The notes under the pieces were generated by a model that ran no database searches, was not told the origin of the DNA, and was given only the letters and a program-made list of their open reading frames with translations. 64,000 nt of DNA from the NCBI RefSeq assembly GCF_018128245.1, contig NZ_CP072378.1, positions 558,001 through 622,000 of the forward strand. The letters run 5' to 3'. The DNA is from Leptotrichia sp. oral taxon 221. Lineage in GTDB: Bacteria > Fusobacteriota > Fusobacteriia > Fusobacteriales > Leptotrichiaceae. Made by a program: the position numbers and the translations under genes. Shown here one piece after another: positions 55,016 to 63,768 of the stretch. Positions within the stretch are counted from its first letter, which is position 1. Each line of letters opens with the position of its first letter.

Positions 55016-55035
55016 ATATTACCATATAGTAATAT
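55016..55035. promoter_or_regulatory. MarR operator-like palindrome 3
   Basis: ATATTACCATATAGTAATAT, palindromic except two central positions, next to unit 2 and about 80 bases upstream of the mnmA promoter. Confidence 0.65.
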
Positions 55036-55110
55036 GAAAGTCAAATATTTTTTGAAATTTATAAAATAAAAAAATAACAATTAATAAAAAATGAAATTTC
55101 TCAAAAAGTG

Positions 55111-55119
55111 TGGTAAAAT
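55111..55119 (+). promoter_or_regulatory. Extended -10 promoter of mnmA
   Basis: TGG-TAAAAT followed by AGAC, about 37 bases before the mnmA start; no clear -35. Confidence 0.5.
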
Positions 55120-55155
55120 AGACTAAAAATTTTATATATTTTGAGAAAGGTAAAA

Positions 55156-56217
55156 ATGAAAAATAAAAAAGTAGTAGTTGGAATGAGTGGAGGAATAGAT
55201 AGTTCGGTAGCAGCATTATTGTTGCAGCAACAAGGATATGAAGTGATAGGAGTTACATTGAAACATTTGCCAGATGAATTGTCAGAAAATCCTGGTAAAA
55301 CATGTTGTTCACTAGATGATATAAATGATGCGAGATATACTTGCTATAATTTGGGGATTCCACATTATGTGATAAATGTTGTAGATGAATTTAAAAAAGA
55401 GGTAATGGAATATTTCGTGAAAATGTACAATGAAGGGAAAACTCCATCACCTTGCGTGATTTGTGATGAGAAAGTGAAGATTAAGAAATTAGTAGAATTT
55501 GCAGATAAAATGGGGATAAAATATATTTCAACTGGGCATTATTCGAAAAAAAGTATGAATGGACTTCTTATGTGGGACAAGGAAAATCGAAAAGATCAGT
55601 CGTATATGCTTTACAGACTTGATAAAGATATTGTTGAGAGATTTTTATTTCCGCTATCAGAATATGAAAAACCACAAGTTAGAGAAATCGCTCGACAACA
55701 CGGAATTCATACACATAACAAGCCAGATAGCCAAGGAATTTGTTTTGCACCAAATGGTTATATTCCATATTTACAAAAGGTTCTTGGCGATGAAGTCAAA
55801 AAGGGAAATTTTGTAGATAAAGATGGAAATGTAGTAGGTCAGCATATAGGATATCAATTTTATACGATTGGTCAGCGACGTGGCTTGGGACTTAATTTAG
55901 GAAAACCTTTTTTCGTTTCAGAAATTCGATCAGAAACTAACGAAATTGTCGTTGGAGATTTTGAAGAATTGCTAATAGATGAAATTGAAGTGATTAATTA
56001 TAAATTGTATTACAAAATAGAAGAGTTGCTTGATAAGGAAATTATTGCAAGACCAAGATTTTCATCGAAAGGACTGAAGGGAAAATTAATTTTGAAAGAG
56101 GATTTACTTTTTTTCAAATTTAATGAAAAAACACATGAAAATTCTGAAGGTCAGCATATTGTATTTTATTTAAACGATGAATTAATCGGTGGTGGAGAGA
56201 TAAAAACGAAAAAATAA
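55156..56217 (+). CDS. mnmA: tRNA-specific 2-thiouridylase MnmA
   Basis: A 353-residue tRNA U34 thiolase. PP-loop VVGMSGGIDSSVAALLL, catalytic Cys100 in PCVICDEKVK and Cys196 in SQGICFAPNGYIP, both in the expected positions, plus YTIGQRRGLGL. It introduces s2U34 into Lys, Glu and Gln tRNAs using ATP and sulfur relay. ATG 55156 is preceded by AGAAAGG; the TTG 55141 start is part of it. Near the ergothioneine-type transporter, but no functional link is known. Confidence 0.95.
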   Translation: MKNKKVVVGMSGGIDSSVAALLLQQQGYEVIGVTLKHLPDELSENPGKTCCSLDDINDARYTCYNLGIPHYVINVVDEFKKEVMEYFVKMYNEGKTPSPCVICDEKVKIKKLVEFADKMGIKYISTGHYSKKSMNGLLMWDKENRKDQSYMLYRLDKDIVERFLFPLSEYEKPQVREIARQHGIHTHNKPDSQGICFAPNGYIPYLQKVLGDEVKKGNFVDKDGNVVGQHIGYQFYTIGQRRGLGLNLGKPFFVSEIRSETNEIVVGDFEELLIDEIEVINYKLYYKIEELLDKEIIARPRFSSKGLKGKLILKEDLLFFKFNEKTHENSEGQHIVFYLNDELIGGGEIKTKK

Positions 56218-56349
56218 AATAAGAAATTTAATATTTATAAAAAAAATAAATACTACCATTTATAGAATAAATTTTACTAATTTACTCTAAAGTGATAGAA
56301 TTAAATAGTAAAAATAATAAGTGTTATGTAAATATTGGAGGTAAATTTA

Positions 56350-57291
56350 ATGGCAGGTAAAACTGAATTTATGAAATATGCATATTTCAATAAAGAAATA
56401 GTAGAATTTGAGAAAGCAACAGTAAGTATTGCAACTCACAGTTTACAATATGGAACAACTTGTTTCGGTGGAGTTAGAGGATACTACAGAAATGGGAAAG
56501 TAGCAATTTTTAGATTGGAAGATCACTATAAAAGACTTATGACAGCTTCAAAAATGTTAGGTTTTGAATTTTTCATGGAATGGGATGAATTTAAAAATAT
56601 TGTAACTGAATTAGTTAAAAAGAACGATATTAAAGAAGATTTCTATATGAGACCATTCATTTTCTGTAAAGAACCAAGATTATCACCTAAAAAAGCAGGA
56701 CTTGATTTTGATTTAGCAATTTATATGTTGCCACTTGCAGATTATGTAAGTACAAAAGGTGGATTAAGATTGATGAGTTCAACTTATAGAAAATATAACG
56801 ATTCATCTATCCCAACTAAAGCAAAAGCAGGTGGATCTTACATCAATTCATTCCTAGCTACAAGTGACGCTCAAAGAAATGGTTATGATGATGCATTAAT
56901 GTTTGATGATGCAGGAAATGTAGTAGAAGTTTCTGTTGCAAATATTGTATTAATTTACAGAGATCAAGTAATTATTCCTGATACAGGAAATGCAGCACTT
57001 GAAGGAATTACAGTAAGATCAGCATTAGAATTATTAGAATACAATGGATACAAAATCAACCGTGGAAAAATTGACAGATCAATGGTATTTACAGCAGATG
57101 AATTGTTAGTAACAGGAACAGCAATGAAAATCACTTATGCTGAATCATTAGACCAAAGACCAATTGGACAATTAGACTTCCATGCTGAACCAAAACCTGG
57201 TAAATTCTATGAATTGTTAAAAGGTGAATATGAAAAAGTTATTAATGGAGATCACGAATTATCTAAAGAATGGTTATTTGTTGTTGAATAG
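56350..57291 (+). CDS. ilvE: Branched-chain amino acid aminotransferase
   Basis: A 313-residue class IV PLP aminotransferase. HSLQYGTTCFGGVRGYY, the PLP lysine Lys159 in TKAKAGGSYINSF, ALMFDDAGNVVEVSVANI and GNAALEGITVRSALELL are typical. It converts between branched-chain keto acids and amino acids. ATG 56350 follows GGAGG; a TTG upstream overlaps that site. No ilv/leu genes are adjacent. A D-amino acid or aminodeoxychorismate role is less likely. A terminator follows. Confidence 0.9.
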   Translation: MAGKTEFMKYAYFNKEIVEFEKATVSIATHSLQYGTTCFGGVRGYYRNGKVAIFRLEDHYKRLMTASKMLGFEFFMEWDEFKNIVTELVKKNDIKEDFYMRPFIFCKEPRLSPKKAGLDFDLAIYMLPLADYVSTKGGLRLMSSTYRKYNDSSIPTKAKAGGSYINSFLATSDAQRNGYDDALMFDDAGNVVEVSVANIVLIYRDQVIIPDTGNAALEGITVRSALELLEYNGYKINRGKIDRSMVFTADELLVTGTAMKITYAESLDQRPIGQLDFHAEPKPGKFYELLKGEYEKVINGDHELSKEWLFVVE

Positions 57292-57296
57292 TTATT

Positions 57297-57333
57297 ATAA
57301 AAAGGTTCTGAAAGATTCAGAGCCTTTTAATTT
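57297..57333 (+). terminator. Terminator of ilvE
   Basis: AAAAGGTTCTGAA pairs with TTCAGAGCCTTTT, loop AGA. Confidence 0.9.
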
Positions 57334-58045
57334 ATATTACTAAAATTATACTTAGTTTATTTTATCAAAATCGTTTGAAAATATAGTTTTAAAGCTAAAT
57401 TATTAGAAAAATATGATAATTAACATTTCTAAAAGAATAAAAATTAAAAAGAAAATTTTATTAAACCTTTAAAAATCAATGTTTAAAGGTAATTTTTTAA
57501 ATCATTTTCCAAATCTCAAAACTAATGAAATAAATAAAAAAATTTTTCAAATCTATGAAAAAAAAATAAAAAGGTTTCAAACTAATTAGAAAAAAGATTA
57601 AATAGAAACTTTTGAATAATAAAGAAAAATTTATTTTACTTTATAAAAATTCTTATATTTGCCTATTTTATTGACTTAAATGATTTATTCTAAACATAAA
57701 TAAATAAAAAGTACTCATGAAAAATCAGTTTTTAAATTCGATATAGGATTATTAAAAAAATAAAGAAAAATTTATATAGCAGGTGTTATTTAAAAAAATT
57801 TCGTTATAGAATGGATATTTTTATTAGAAAATTTTGAGAAATAAGACAAAAAAATTTAAAGTCAAAAGAATATTTGAAAAAAATATATATTTTTTTCAAA
57901 ATTATGATAGTATATTAAAATTGTAATTATTACAAATAAAGTTATAAATATTGTTAAATAATAAGTTTGTGAAAGTTATATTAATAGTAAATATAAAAAA
58001 AAAATATAAAAATGAAAAAAAATGAAAAAATTTCAATAAAAAGTG
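57334..58045. other. Gene-free AT-rich region
   Basis: About 710 bases without an ORF above background and with an even more extreme AT content. It contains two terminator-like hairpins (ACCTTTAAA/TTTAAAGGT 57465-57490 followed by TTTTTT, and AAAGGTTTC..GAAACTTTT 57571-57617) but no coding signal that I can support. It may be a decayed gene or a spacer. Confidence 0.5.
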
Positions 58046-58074
58046 TTGACATAAAAAGTGAAATGTGGTAATAT
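58046..58074 (+). promoter_or_regulatory. Promoter of the small RNA
   Basis: TTGACA 58046-58051, 17-base spacer, TAATAT 58069-58074 preceded by TGG (extended -10). One of the best promoter matches in the window. Confidence 0.85.
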
Positions 58075-58080
58075 ATATTT

Positions 58081-58152
58081 GTCTAAAAGAGACGCCCCAT
58101 CTCTACATTTAGACTTCTTTCATACAAGAAACGAGCACACGGCTCGTTTTTT
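58081..58152 (+). ncRNA. Candidate small RNA, about 72 nt
   Basis: The predicted start (seven bases after the -10) falls exactly on the first base of a hairpin: GTCTAAA and AGAGA pair with TCTCT and TTTAGAC (58081-58114), leaving a CGCCCCA loop. A weaker TTCTT/AAGAA hairpin follows (58115-58130) and ACGAGC-ACACG-GCTCGT-TTTTTT (58131-58152) is an intrinsic terminator. No ORF fits. The C-rich loop resembles those of bacterial sRNAs that bind G-rich ribosome sites. I do not recognise a known family. Confidence 0.75.
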
Positions 58153-58170
58153 AAATATATTGTTTTTTAT

Positions 58171-58228
58171 AAGTGTGAGTCTAATTTTGGTAAAATAAAA
58201 CTGAAATTACTAAGATTCACACTTTTTT
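58171..58228 (+). terminator. Large hairpin with trailing T-run
   Basis: AAGTGTGA-g-TCT-AATTT pairs with AAATT..AGA-t-TCACACTT, with TTTTTT after. Its loop carries TGG-TAAAAT, an extended -10-like sequence. It may be a second terminator for the RNA above, a second small RNA, or a regulatory element of the downstream gene. Confidence 0.6.
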
Positions 58229-58413
58229 ATTTTAAAAATAGAAACAGAATTTTTGAAATTTTAAGAAAAAAACTTTTAAATTGAATTTTTTTGATTTATT
58301 ATTAAAATATTTAGAAAAAGAAAAATTAAAAAGGTTTAGGAATGTTTAGAAATGTGATATAATGAGAAAATGTTAATGAAGTTTGAGAATATGAAAAATA
58401 GAAAGTAGGTATA

Positions 58414-59634
58414 ATGAAAGCGGATGTAATAATAATTGGTGGTGGTGCATCAGGATTAATAGCAGCGATTACTGCTAAGAAAAATGGGAAAGATGTAATT
58501 ATTTTGGAGCGAAAAGAAAGAGTGCTAAAAAAGGTTTTAGTTACGGGAAATGGACGTTGTAATATGACTAATGTTAGAGCTGGGATTTCGAATTATTTTG
58601 CGATGGGGAAAAATGTGGATTTGATTGAGAATGTGTTTGAGAAGTTTACGGTGACAAATACTATTGATTTTTTTGAAAATGAAATTGGGTTAATTTGTAA
58701 TGAGGAAACTAGGGGGAGAGTTTATCCCTTGAGTGGTCAGGCGGCTTCGGTTGTTGATGGATTGAGATTTTGTGCTGAAAAATTGGGAATTACTACGTTG
58801 ACTGATTTCTATGTAAGAAAAATTGAAAAAAAGGATTTTAAATTTAAGGTTTATTCTGAAGATAAAAAAGTTGTGGAAGGAAGTAGAGTGATTTTAGCTA
58901 CTGGTGGACAGACTTACACAGAATTAGGGTCGAATGGATCTGGATATGAGTTGGCAAAAAGTTTTGGACATTCAATTACAAAGTTGGTTCCGACGATTGT
59001 TCAGTTGAAAACTAAAGATTATCAAGTTAAAGGACTTCGTGGAATTAAACTAGATACAAAAGTTACGGCTTATGGTGATGGGAATAAAATTTGTACTTAT
59101 GATGGGGAGTTGTTATTTACAGAATATGGAGTTTCAGGAAATGTGATTTTTAATATTTCGTTTGTGTATCCGATTCATAAGAAAGTGGAGCTTGAAATTG
59201 ATTTTATGCCAAAATTTGAGTATAACGAGTTGTTGGAAATTTTAAGAAAACGTAAAAATATATTGGGTGATTTGACGATGGAACAATATTTTAATGGAAT
59301 GATTAATAAAAAATTGGGACAGTTTTTGTCAAAAGCATCTGGAATTGAGAAATTGTCAAAAATGATAAATATGTTGACAGAAAAGGAACTAAGAAGTATG
59401 TGCACTGTTTTAAAAAAGTATAGAGTGGATGTGATAGATACGAATGGTTTTAAAGCAGCTCAAGTTACAGCGGGTGGAATACCTTTAAAAGAAATTAACC
59501 CCGAAACTTTAGAATCGAAAAAAGTTAAGGGGCTATACTTTGCTGGTGAAATTTTAGATGTTTATGGTGAATGTGGTGGCTTTAATTTACAGTGGGCTTG
59601 GTCTTCGGGGCATTTAGCCGGAATGAATGTTTAA
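58414..59634 (+). CDS. YhiN/HI0933-type NAD(P)/FAD-dependent oxidoreductase
   Basis: A 406-residue flavoprotein. N-terminal VIIIGGGASGLIAAITAKKN binds FAD, KKVLVTGNGRCNMTNVR is the HI0933 family block, ILATGGQTYTELGSNG follows, and the end EILDVYGECGGFNLQWAWSSG completes FAD binding. The family is widespread with no settled substrate. Its gene ends six bases from the convergent membrane protein gene, with no terminator between. Confidence 0.9.
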   Translation: MKADVIIIGGGASGLIAAITAKKNGKDVIILERKERVLKKVLVTGNGRCNMTNVRAGISNYFAMGKNVDLIENVFEKFTVTNTIDFFENEIGLICNEETRGRVYPLSGQAASVVDGLRFCAEKLGITTLTDFYVRKIEKKDFKFKVYSEDKKVVEGSRVILATGGQTYTELGSNGSGYELAKSFGHSITKLVPTIVQLKTKDYQVKGLRGIKLDTKVTAYGDGNKICTYDGELLFTEYGVSGNVIFNISFVYPIHKKVELEIDFMPKFEYNELLEILRKRKNILGDLTMEQYFNGMINKKLGQFLSKASGIEKLSKMINMLTEKELRSMCTVLKKYRVDVIDTNGFKAAQVTAGGIPLKEINPETLESKKVKGLYFAGEILDVYGECGGFNLQWAWSSGHLAGMNV

Positions 59635-59640
59635 TAAAAA

Positions 59641-60930
59641 TTATTTTCTTCTACGATTATAGATTTTGATTCTAGAATATTTTCTTTTTTTCTTCAAATC
59701 AAGAGGTTCATCAATGGAAGAATTTGTGTTTATATAATTAGCCATTAATCTTAAAATTTTATACATTTCAGAAAGAATCGGAAGTAAAAGTACGATAAAA
59801 ATTAATAAATATGAATTTGAAAAATAGGATAAAAGAACATTTGTTAAGTCATATCCTTTTTTCAGATTCCCTTCAAAAAACAGATTAAAAATCACATTTC
59901 TTAAAAATAATGTTTGAACAAGAACTATCGGAAATGTCAACGATTTAACAGTTTTCAAAATTGCAAAAACTGATTTTCTTATTGTTTTTAAATTTTTTTC
60001 ATTCGACATTAATCGATTGACGATTTTTTTATTTGTGTCACGTAATTTAAAATTATTGTTCAATATTAAGGTTCTGCCATCATCAAGTTTTATTATTTTT
60101 CCGTACACTTCTCCTTGAATAACACGTTTATCTTTTAATGTTATTTTCACTGTATCAGGATCAAAACTAATGATTTTCCCTTTTATCCACACAACTTCGC
60201 CTTTATCATTAGTGAATGAAATATTCACTTTGTTATTGTCTTCGATAACAGTATCCACAATTTTCATATTCTTATTTTTGGAATCTTCATGAGTGATAAT
60301 TTTTAGATTTTTATCAACTTTCCATTTTATTTTTCCCTCCTTATTTGATATCTCAAGAGTACTATTTTTCAATTCAGAAATTGAGTCCATTTCAGCACCT
60401 CGAATCAAAATAGATTTATTATTCAATGCTTCTAAAGTATTTTTGTAAGAATTTAAAAAATAGCCAATTCCTACAAAAAAGATAAGAAATGGAATTAATT
60501 TTTTAAAATTAAAGTTGAAATAGTAGGCATCAAAAATTTTCTTTTTAATAATAAATGTTATCAGTACTGATAAAGATGATAGAATAATAAAAATCACAAC
60601 TAAAACGTGGATAAAATGGTTGTAAACCTTTAAATTCAATGATAAATTAAAAAGCGAAATATAAAAAAGAATTAGAAGTAAAATTCTTTGAATATATCGA
60701 TTTACGTTGATAATTTGTATTTTTCCACTTTTTAAATCATAAATTTTTTGTAACTTTTTATCAATTTTTTTATTATATTTTGTGTTTAGTTGTTGAGTAT
60801 AATTTTTCATTTTATCATTTAGTTTATTCACTAATTTAATTTCATTATTAAATTCAGCTTTCCGTTTTTCTGTAAAATATTTTTTAAAAAATTCAACAAT
60901 TTCCAATTTTCCTTTTAACATTTCTTTCAT
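59641..60930 (-). CDS. Large membrane protein of unknown function
   Basis: A 429-residue protein with about six membrane helices: four in residues 85-170, then a soluble 140-residue beta-rich region (about 180-310, with repeats like NKEGKIKWKVDKN, KGEVVWIKGKIISFDPDTVK, DKRVIQGEVYGKIIKLDDGR), and two or more helices in residues 335-400, ending in a basic tail. An N-terminal Lys-rich coiled coil of 80 residues precedes. The soluble part contains RNA- or nucleotide-like beta strands, but I cannot name it. GGAGGAATTC precedes ATG. Confidence 0.55.
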   Translation of the reverse strand: MKEMLKGKLEIVEFFKKYFTEKRKAEFNNEIKLVNKLNDKMKNYTQQLNTKYNKKIDKKLQKIYDLKSGKIQIINVNRYIQRILLLILFYISLFNLSLNLKVYNHFIHVLVVIFIILSSLSVLITFIIKKKIFDAYYFNFNFKKLIPFLIFFVGIGYFLNSYKNTLEALNNKSILIRGAEMDSISELKNSTLEISNKEGKIKWKVDKNLKIITHEDSKNKNMKIVDTVIEDNNKVNISFTNDKGEVVWIKGKIISFDPDTVKITLKDKRVIQGEVYGKIIKLDDGRTLILNNNFKLRDTNKKIVNRLMSNEKNLKTIRKSVFAILKTVKSLTFPIVLVQTLFLRNVIFNLFFEGNLKKGYDLTNVLLSYFSNSYLLIFIVLLLPILSEMYKILRLMANYINTNSSIDEPLDLKKKRKYSRIKIYNRRRK

Positions 60931-61241
60931 GAATTCCTCCTTTTATTGCACGTATTATAGCATATTTATGAGATTAATAAACAGTATTTTTTTAAAAGTT
61001 ATTGCAAGTAATGGAGAAGATTTGGACTAAAAATTTGTTTACAAAGAGGTATGCATGTGGTATAATAATAAAACGACAAAACATATTAAAGACAATGCAA
61101 AACAAATTAATGATCATATAAATTCAAGAATTTAAGGAGCTTCTTGAGAAACATTTCAAAAATAATTAGAAGTTTTTACTAAAATTTTCTAAAAATCATG
61201 TTGTAAAAATAAATTCATAATTTAAAAATATAGGGGGAAAT
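60931..61241. other. Intergenic region with lon-like gene leader
   Basis: 310 bases: a divergent spacer, the promoter at 61038-61066, and a 170-base leader of the Lon-like gene. The leader holds AAGGAG (61134-61139) before a 12-codon ORF (TTG 61144), which is not convincing. No heat-shock operator (CIRCE) was seen. Confidence 0.4.
61038..61066 (+). promoter_or_regulatory. Promoter of the Lon-like protease
   Basis: TTTACA 61038-61043, 17-base spacer, TGG-TATAAT (61058-61066). Confidence 0.75.
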
Positions 61242-62921
61242 ATGGCTAAAGAAGATTTGAAAAACAACGAAGAATTGGAAGAAAGCAGATCAGAATTAAG
61301 ATTTGAAGATATTGAAAAATTAGATACGAGTGAAAGCAATAAAGCTAAAATAAAAGAATATTTTGAATTTTGTTCTGATGAAGAAAATGTTGAAGAAGCA
61401 GGTTTTAGAAAAATGGAAAGATGCCTTGAATTCATTAAACGTCTTGATTGGAAAAGACACCTTAAAGAAAAGAAAATTAATATTGGTGAAGTAAGAAGGA
61501 TTTTGAATGAAAGACATTTTGGAATGGAAAGTATAAAAGAAACTATTCTAGAAAATTTAGCAATACGTTTTTTTATGAAAAATACTAATGAAAAAATGCC
61601 AGTTATATTGTGTTTGGCAGGTCCAGCTGGAACAGGGAAAACTTCAATTGCTGAATCGATAGCTGAAGCTTTGGGAAGAAAATTTGAGAAGATTTCTTTG
61701 AGTGGTGTAACAACGACGTTTGAATTGACAGGACTTACAAAAGGATACAATTCATCAGCTCCTGGAAGAATTATGAAAACGTTGGCAAAATTTGGTTGTG
61801 ATAATCCTCTAATTTTATTAGATGAAGTTGATAAAATTATGGAGAAAAGAACAGAAGGGGATATAGAAGGTGTTTTGCTTGAAATTTTAGATCCAGATCA
61901 AAATAAGAGATTTAGGGATGAATTTTTGGAATTAGAATACGATTTGTCAAATGTGTTGTTTATAGCTACAGCAAATGATATGAGTAGAGTTTCTGAGCCA
62001 CTAAAAAGTAGAATGGAAATCATTTATTTGGATAGTTATACTTTGGAGGAAAAGGTTCAGATTGCAAAAAGATATATGGTTCCAAGTATAAATAAAAAAA
62101 TAGGATCAGGATTAACTTTTGATGACGATGTTTTAAGATATATTATTGAAAATTATACTAGTGAGTCTGGTGTTAGAAAATTGAATATAATTTTGATGAA
62201 AATTTATGGAAAAATTGCTAAAAATACACTAGAAAGAAAGAAAACTCCTGAAATAACTTTAAAAAATATTGATTCGTTTATTAGCACTAAAAAAATTCCA
62301 AAAATACCGATAAATGTGGCAACTAGTGGGTCACAAATAGGAAAAGTGATGGGAATTGCTTTATCTCCTTTTGGAGGAAGAGTTATACCTATTCAAACTG
62401 TTATTATGCCTGGAAGAGGGGAAATAATAGTAACTGGGAATATTTCACAAACTATGAAAGAAGAGATAATGGTAGCGATAACATATTTAAGAACAAAAAG
62501 TACAAGATTTCATTTGAAAAATCCTAATTTTTATAGGGAATATGATATTCATGTTCATTTAAGCGAAAATTCCATTCAAAAAGATATTATTTCAGCTGGA
62601 ATGGCTATTGCAACATCAATACTTTCTGCGTTGAATCAAGTGAAAATACGACAAGATATAGCTTTTACTGGAGAATTGAGTATTTTAGGAGAAATTTTAC
62701 CTGTGGGAGCAGTAAATTTAAAAATTGAAGAAGCTTATAAATTTGGAATAAAAAAATTTTTTGTTCCTGAAGGTGATAAAAGTAGTGTCAGTTCTGTGAA
62801 TAAAGATATTTTGGATAAAGTAGAAGTTGAATTTGTAGAAAATTATGAGCAAGTTTACTCAAAATTATTTTTGATGCAAGAAGAAATAGAAGAGGATATT
62901 AATAAGATGTTTTTGAATTAA
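61242..62921 (+). CDS. Lon-like ATP-dependent protease without the N-terminal substrate domain
   Basis: A 559-residue protein: short acidic helical N-terminus (residues 1-95), AAA+ module (LAGPAGTGKTSIAESIAEAL, LLDEVDKIM, NVLFIATAND), and S16 protease domain. Catalytic Ser451 (KDIISAGMAI) and Lys494 (LPVGAVNLKIEEA) are 43 residues apart, as in E. coli Lon (Ser679/Lys722), so proteolysis is plausible, although the usual GPSAG reads IISAG. The N-terminal substrate-binding LAN domain (about 250 residues) of true Lon is missing, so target choice must differ. Ribosome site GGGGG. Symbol left blank since it may be a lon paralogue. Confidence 0.85.
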   Translation: MAKEDLKNNEELEESRSELRFEDIEKLDTSESNKAKIKEYFEFCSDEENVEEAGFRKMERCLEFIKRLDWKRHLKEKKINIGEVRRILNERHFGMESIKETILENLAIRFFMKNTNEKMPVILCLAGPAGTGKTSIAESIAEALGRKFEKISLSGVTTTFELTGLTKGYNSSAPGRIMKTLAKFGCDNPLILLDEVDKIMEKRTEGDIEGVLLEILDPDQNKRFRDEFLELEYDLSNVLFIATANDMSRVSEPLKSRMEIIYLDSYTLEEKVQIAKRYMVPSINKKIGSGLTFDDDVLRYIIENYTSESGVRKLNIILMKIYGKIAKNTLERKKTPEITLKNIDSFISTKKIPKIPINVATSGSQIGKVMGIALSPFGGRVIPIQTVIMPGRGEIIVTGNISQTMKEEIMVAITYLRTKSTRFHLKNPNFYREYDIHVHLSENSIQKDIISAGMAIATSILSALNQVKIRQDIAFTGELSILGEILPVGAVNLKIEEAYKFGIKKFFVPEGDKSSVSSVNKDILDKVEVEFVENYEQVYSKLFLMQEEIEEDINKMFLN

Positions 62922-62941
62922 TGGAAGGGTAAAATAAAAAA

Positions 62942-62970
62942 TTGAAGTATTTTTTTTCGTATGATATAAT
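62942..62970 (+). promoter_or_regulatory. Promoter of the COG2426 gene
   Basis: TTGAAG 62942-62947, 17-base spacer, TGA-TATAAT (62962-62970). It lies just after the Lon-like gene, leaving a leader of about 147 bases that holds a hairpin, AAATTCGAATTT at 63000. Confidence 0.7.
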
Positions 62971-63123
62971 AAAGAAAATATTTGTAAGAGATTTATAGAA
63001 AAATTCGAATTTTTCTATAAAAGGTAATTGTAAATTAAAGATTATTTGATAGAAATTTTTGAGAAATTAATCTATGAATCAAAGAATTGATAATTATAAG
63101 AAAAATTATGAGAAAGGGAAAAT

Positions 63124-63627
63124 ATGAAATCTTTTAATGAATTTATAAAAGTGAGTTTATTGGGAGCATCACTTTTGAATAAAATGTTTGGGATATTTTT
63201 AATATCGATGTTACCTGTTGTTGAGCTTCGTGGAGCGATACCTGTTGGAGCGGCGATTGGGTTGCCTTGGTATTTGAATATGATTGTGTCAATTGTAGGG
63301 AATTTGCTTCCAGTGCCGTTTATTCTTTTGTTTTCGGTAAAAGCATTTGAATTTATGAAAAAGCATAATATTTTAGTGAAATTTATTGAAAAAATTGAAA
63401 ATCGTGCAAAAAAACGTAGCGAAGGTCTTGCAACTGGAGAATTTATAGGGCTTATGTTATTTGTGGCTATTCCGTTTCCAGGGACAGGTGCTTGGACGGG
63501 TGCATTAATTGCGGCTTTGCTTCAATTTGAGAGAAAAAGATCATTTATTTATATTACGCTAGGAGTATTGATAGCTGCAGCAATTATGACGGCGGCATCT
63601 TATGGTGTGATAAGTTTATTTAAATAA
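63124..63627 (+). CDS. COG2426 small multidrug export-like membrane protein
   Basis: A 167-residue membrane protein. MLPVVELRGAIPVGAAIGLP and VAIPFPGTGAWTGALIAALL are the two conserved blocks of the COG2426 / small multidrug export family, with about four helices. The export function in the family name is not well supported experimentally. GAAAGGGAAAAT precedes ATG; a terminator follows. Confidence 0.88.
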   Translation: MKSFNEFIKVSLLGASLLNKMFGIFLISMLPVVELRGAIPVGAAIGLPWYLNMIVSIVGNLLPVPFILLFSVKAFEFMKKHNILVKFIEKIENRAKKRSEGLATGEFIGLMLFVAIPFPGTGAWTGALIAALLQFERKRSFIYITLGVLIAAAIMTAASYGVISLFK

Positions 63628-63645
63628 AAGTTCAAAAAATATGGG

Positions 63646-63674
63646 AACGAGTTGCATTAACTCGTTTTTTATTT
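63646..63674 (+). terminator. Terminator of the COG2426 gene
   Basis: AACGAGTT-GCATT-AACTCGTT followed by TTTTATTT. Confidence 0.9.
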
Positions 63675-63768
63675 GATTTATGAAGAAAATAAATTTATGA
63701 TTTTTACTATATAGAAGATCTATAAAAAATTTTATGGTAAATTAATTAGAGAAAATGAGAGGGAAAAT

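Noticed and set aside
58081-58114. CRISPR repeat or Cas13-type direct repeat (GTCTAAA..TTTAGAC)
   Set aside because: It occurs once, with no second copy or spacer nearby, and its own promoter and terminator indicate a stand-alone RNA.
61144-61182. Twelve-codon leader ORF before the Lon-like gene
   Set aside because: It has a TTG start and AAGGAG nearby but spacing is short and no conserved feature or terminator follows.
62700-62730. Apparent loss of the Lon catalytic lysine (GAVN instead of GGLK)
   Set aside because: In E. coli Lon the catalytic Lys722 is the second lysine of GGLKEK; the aligned Lys494 is present and the Ser-Lys spacing of 43 is identical.
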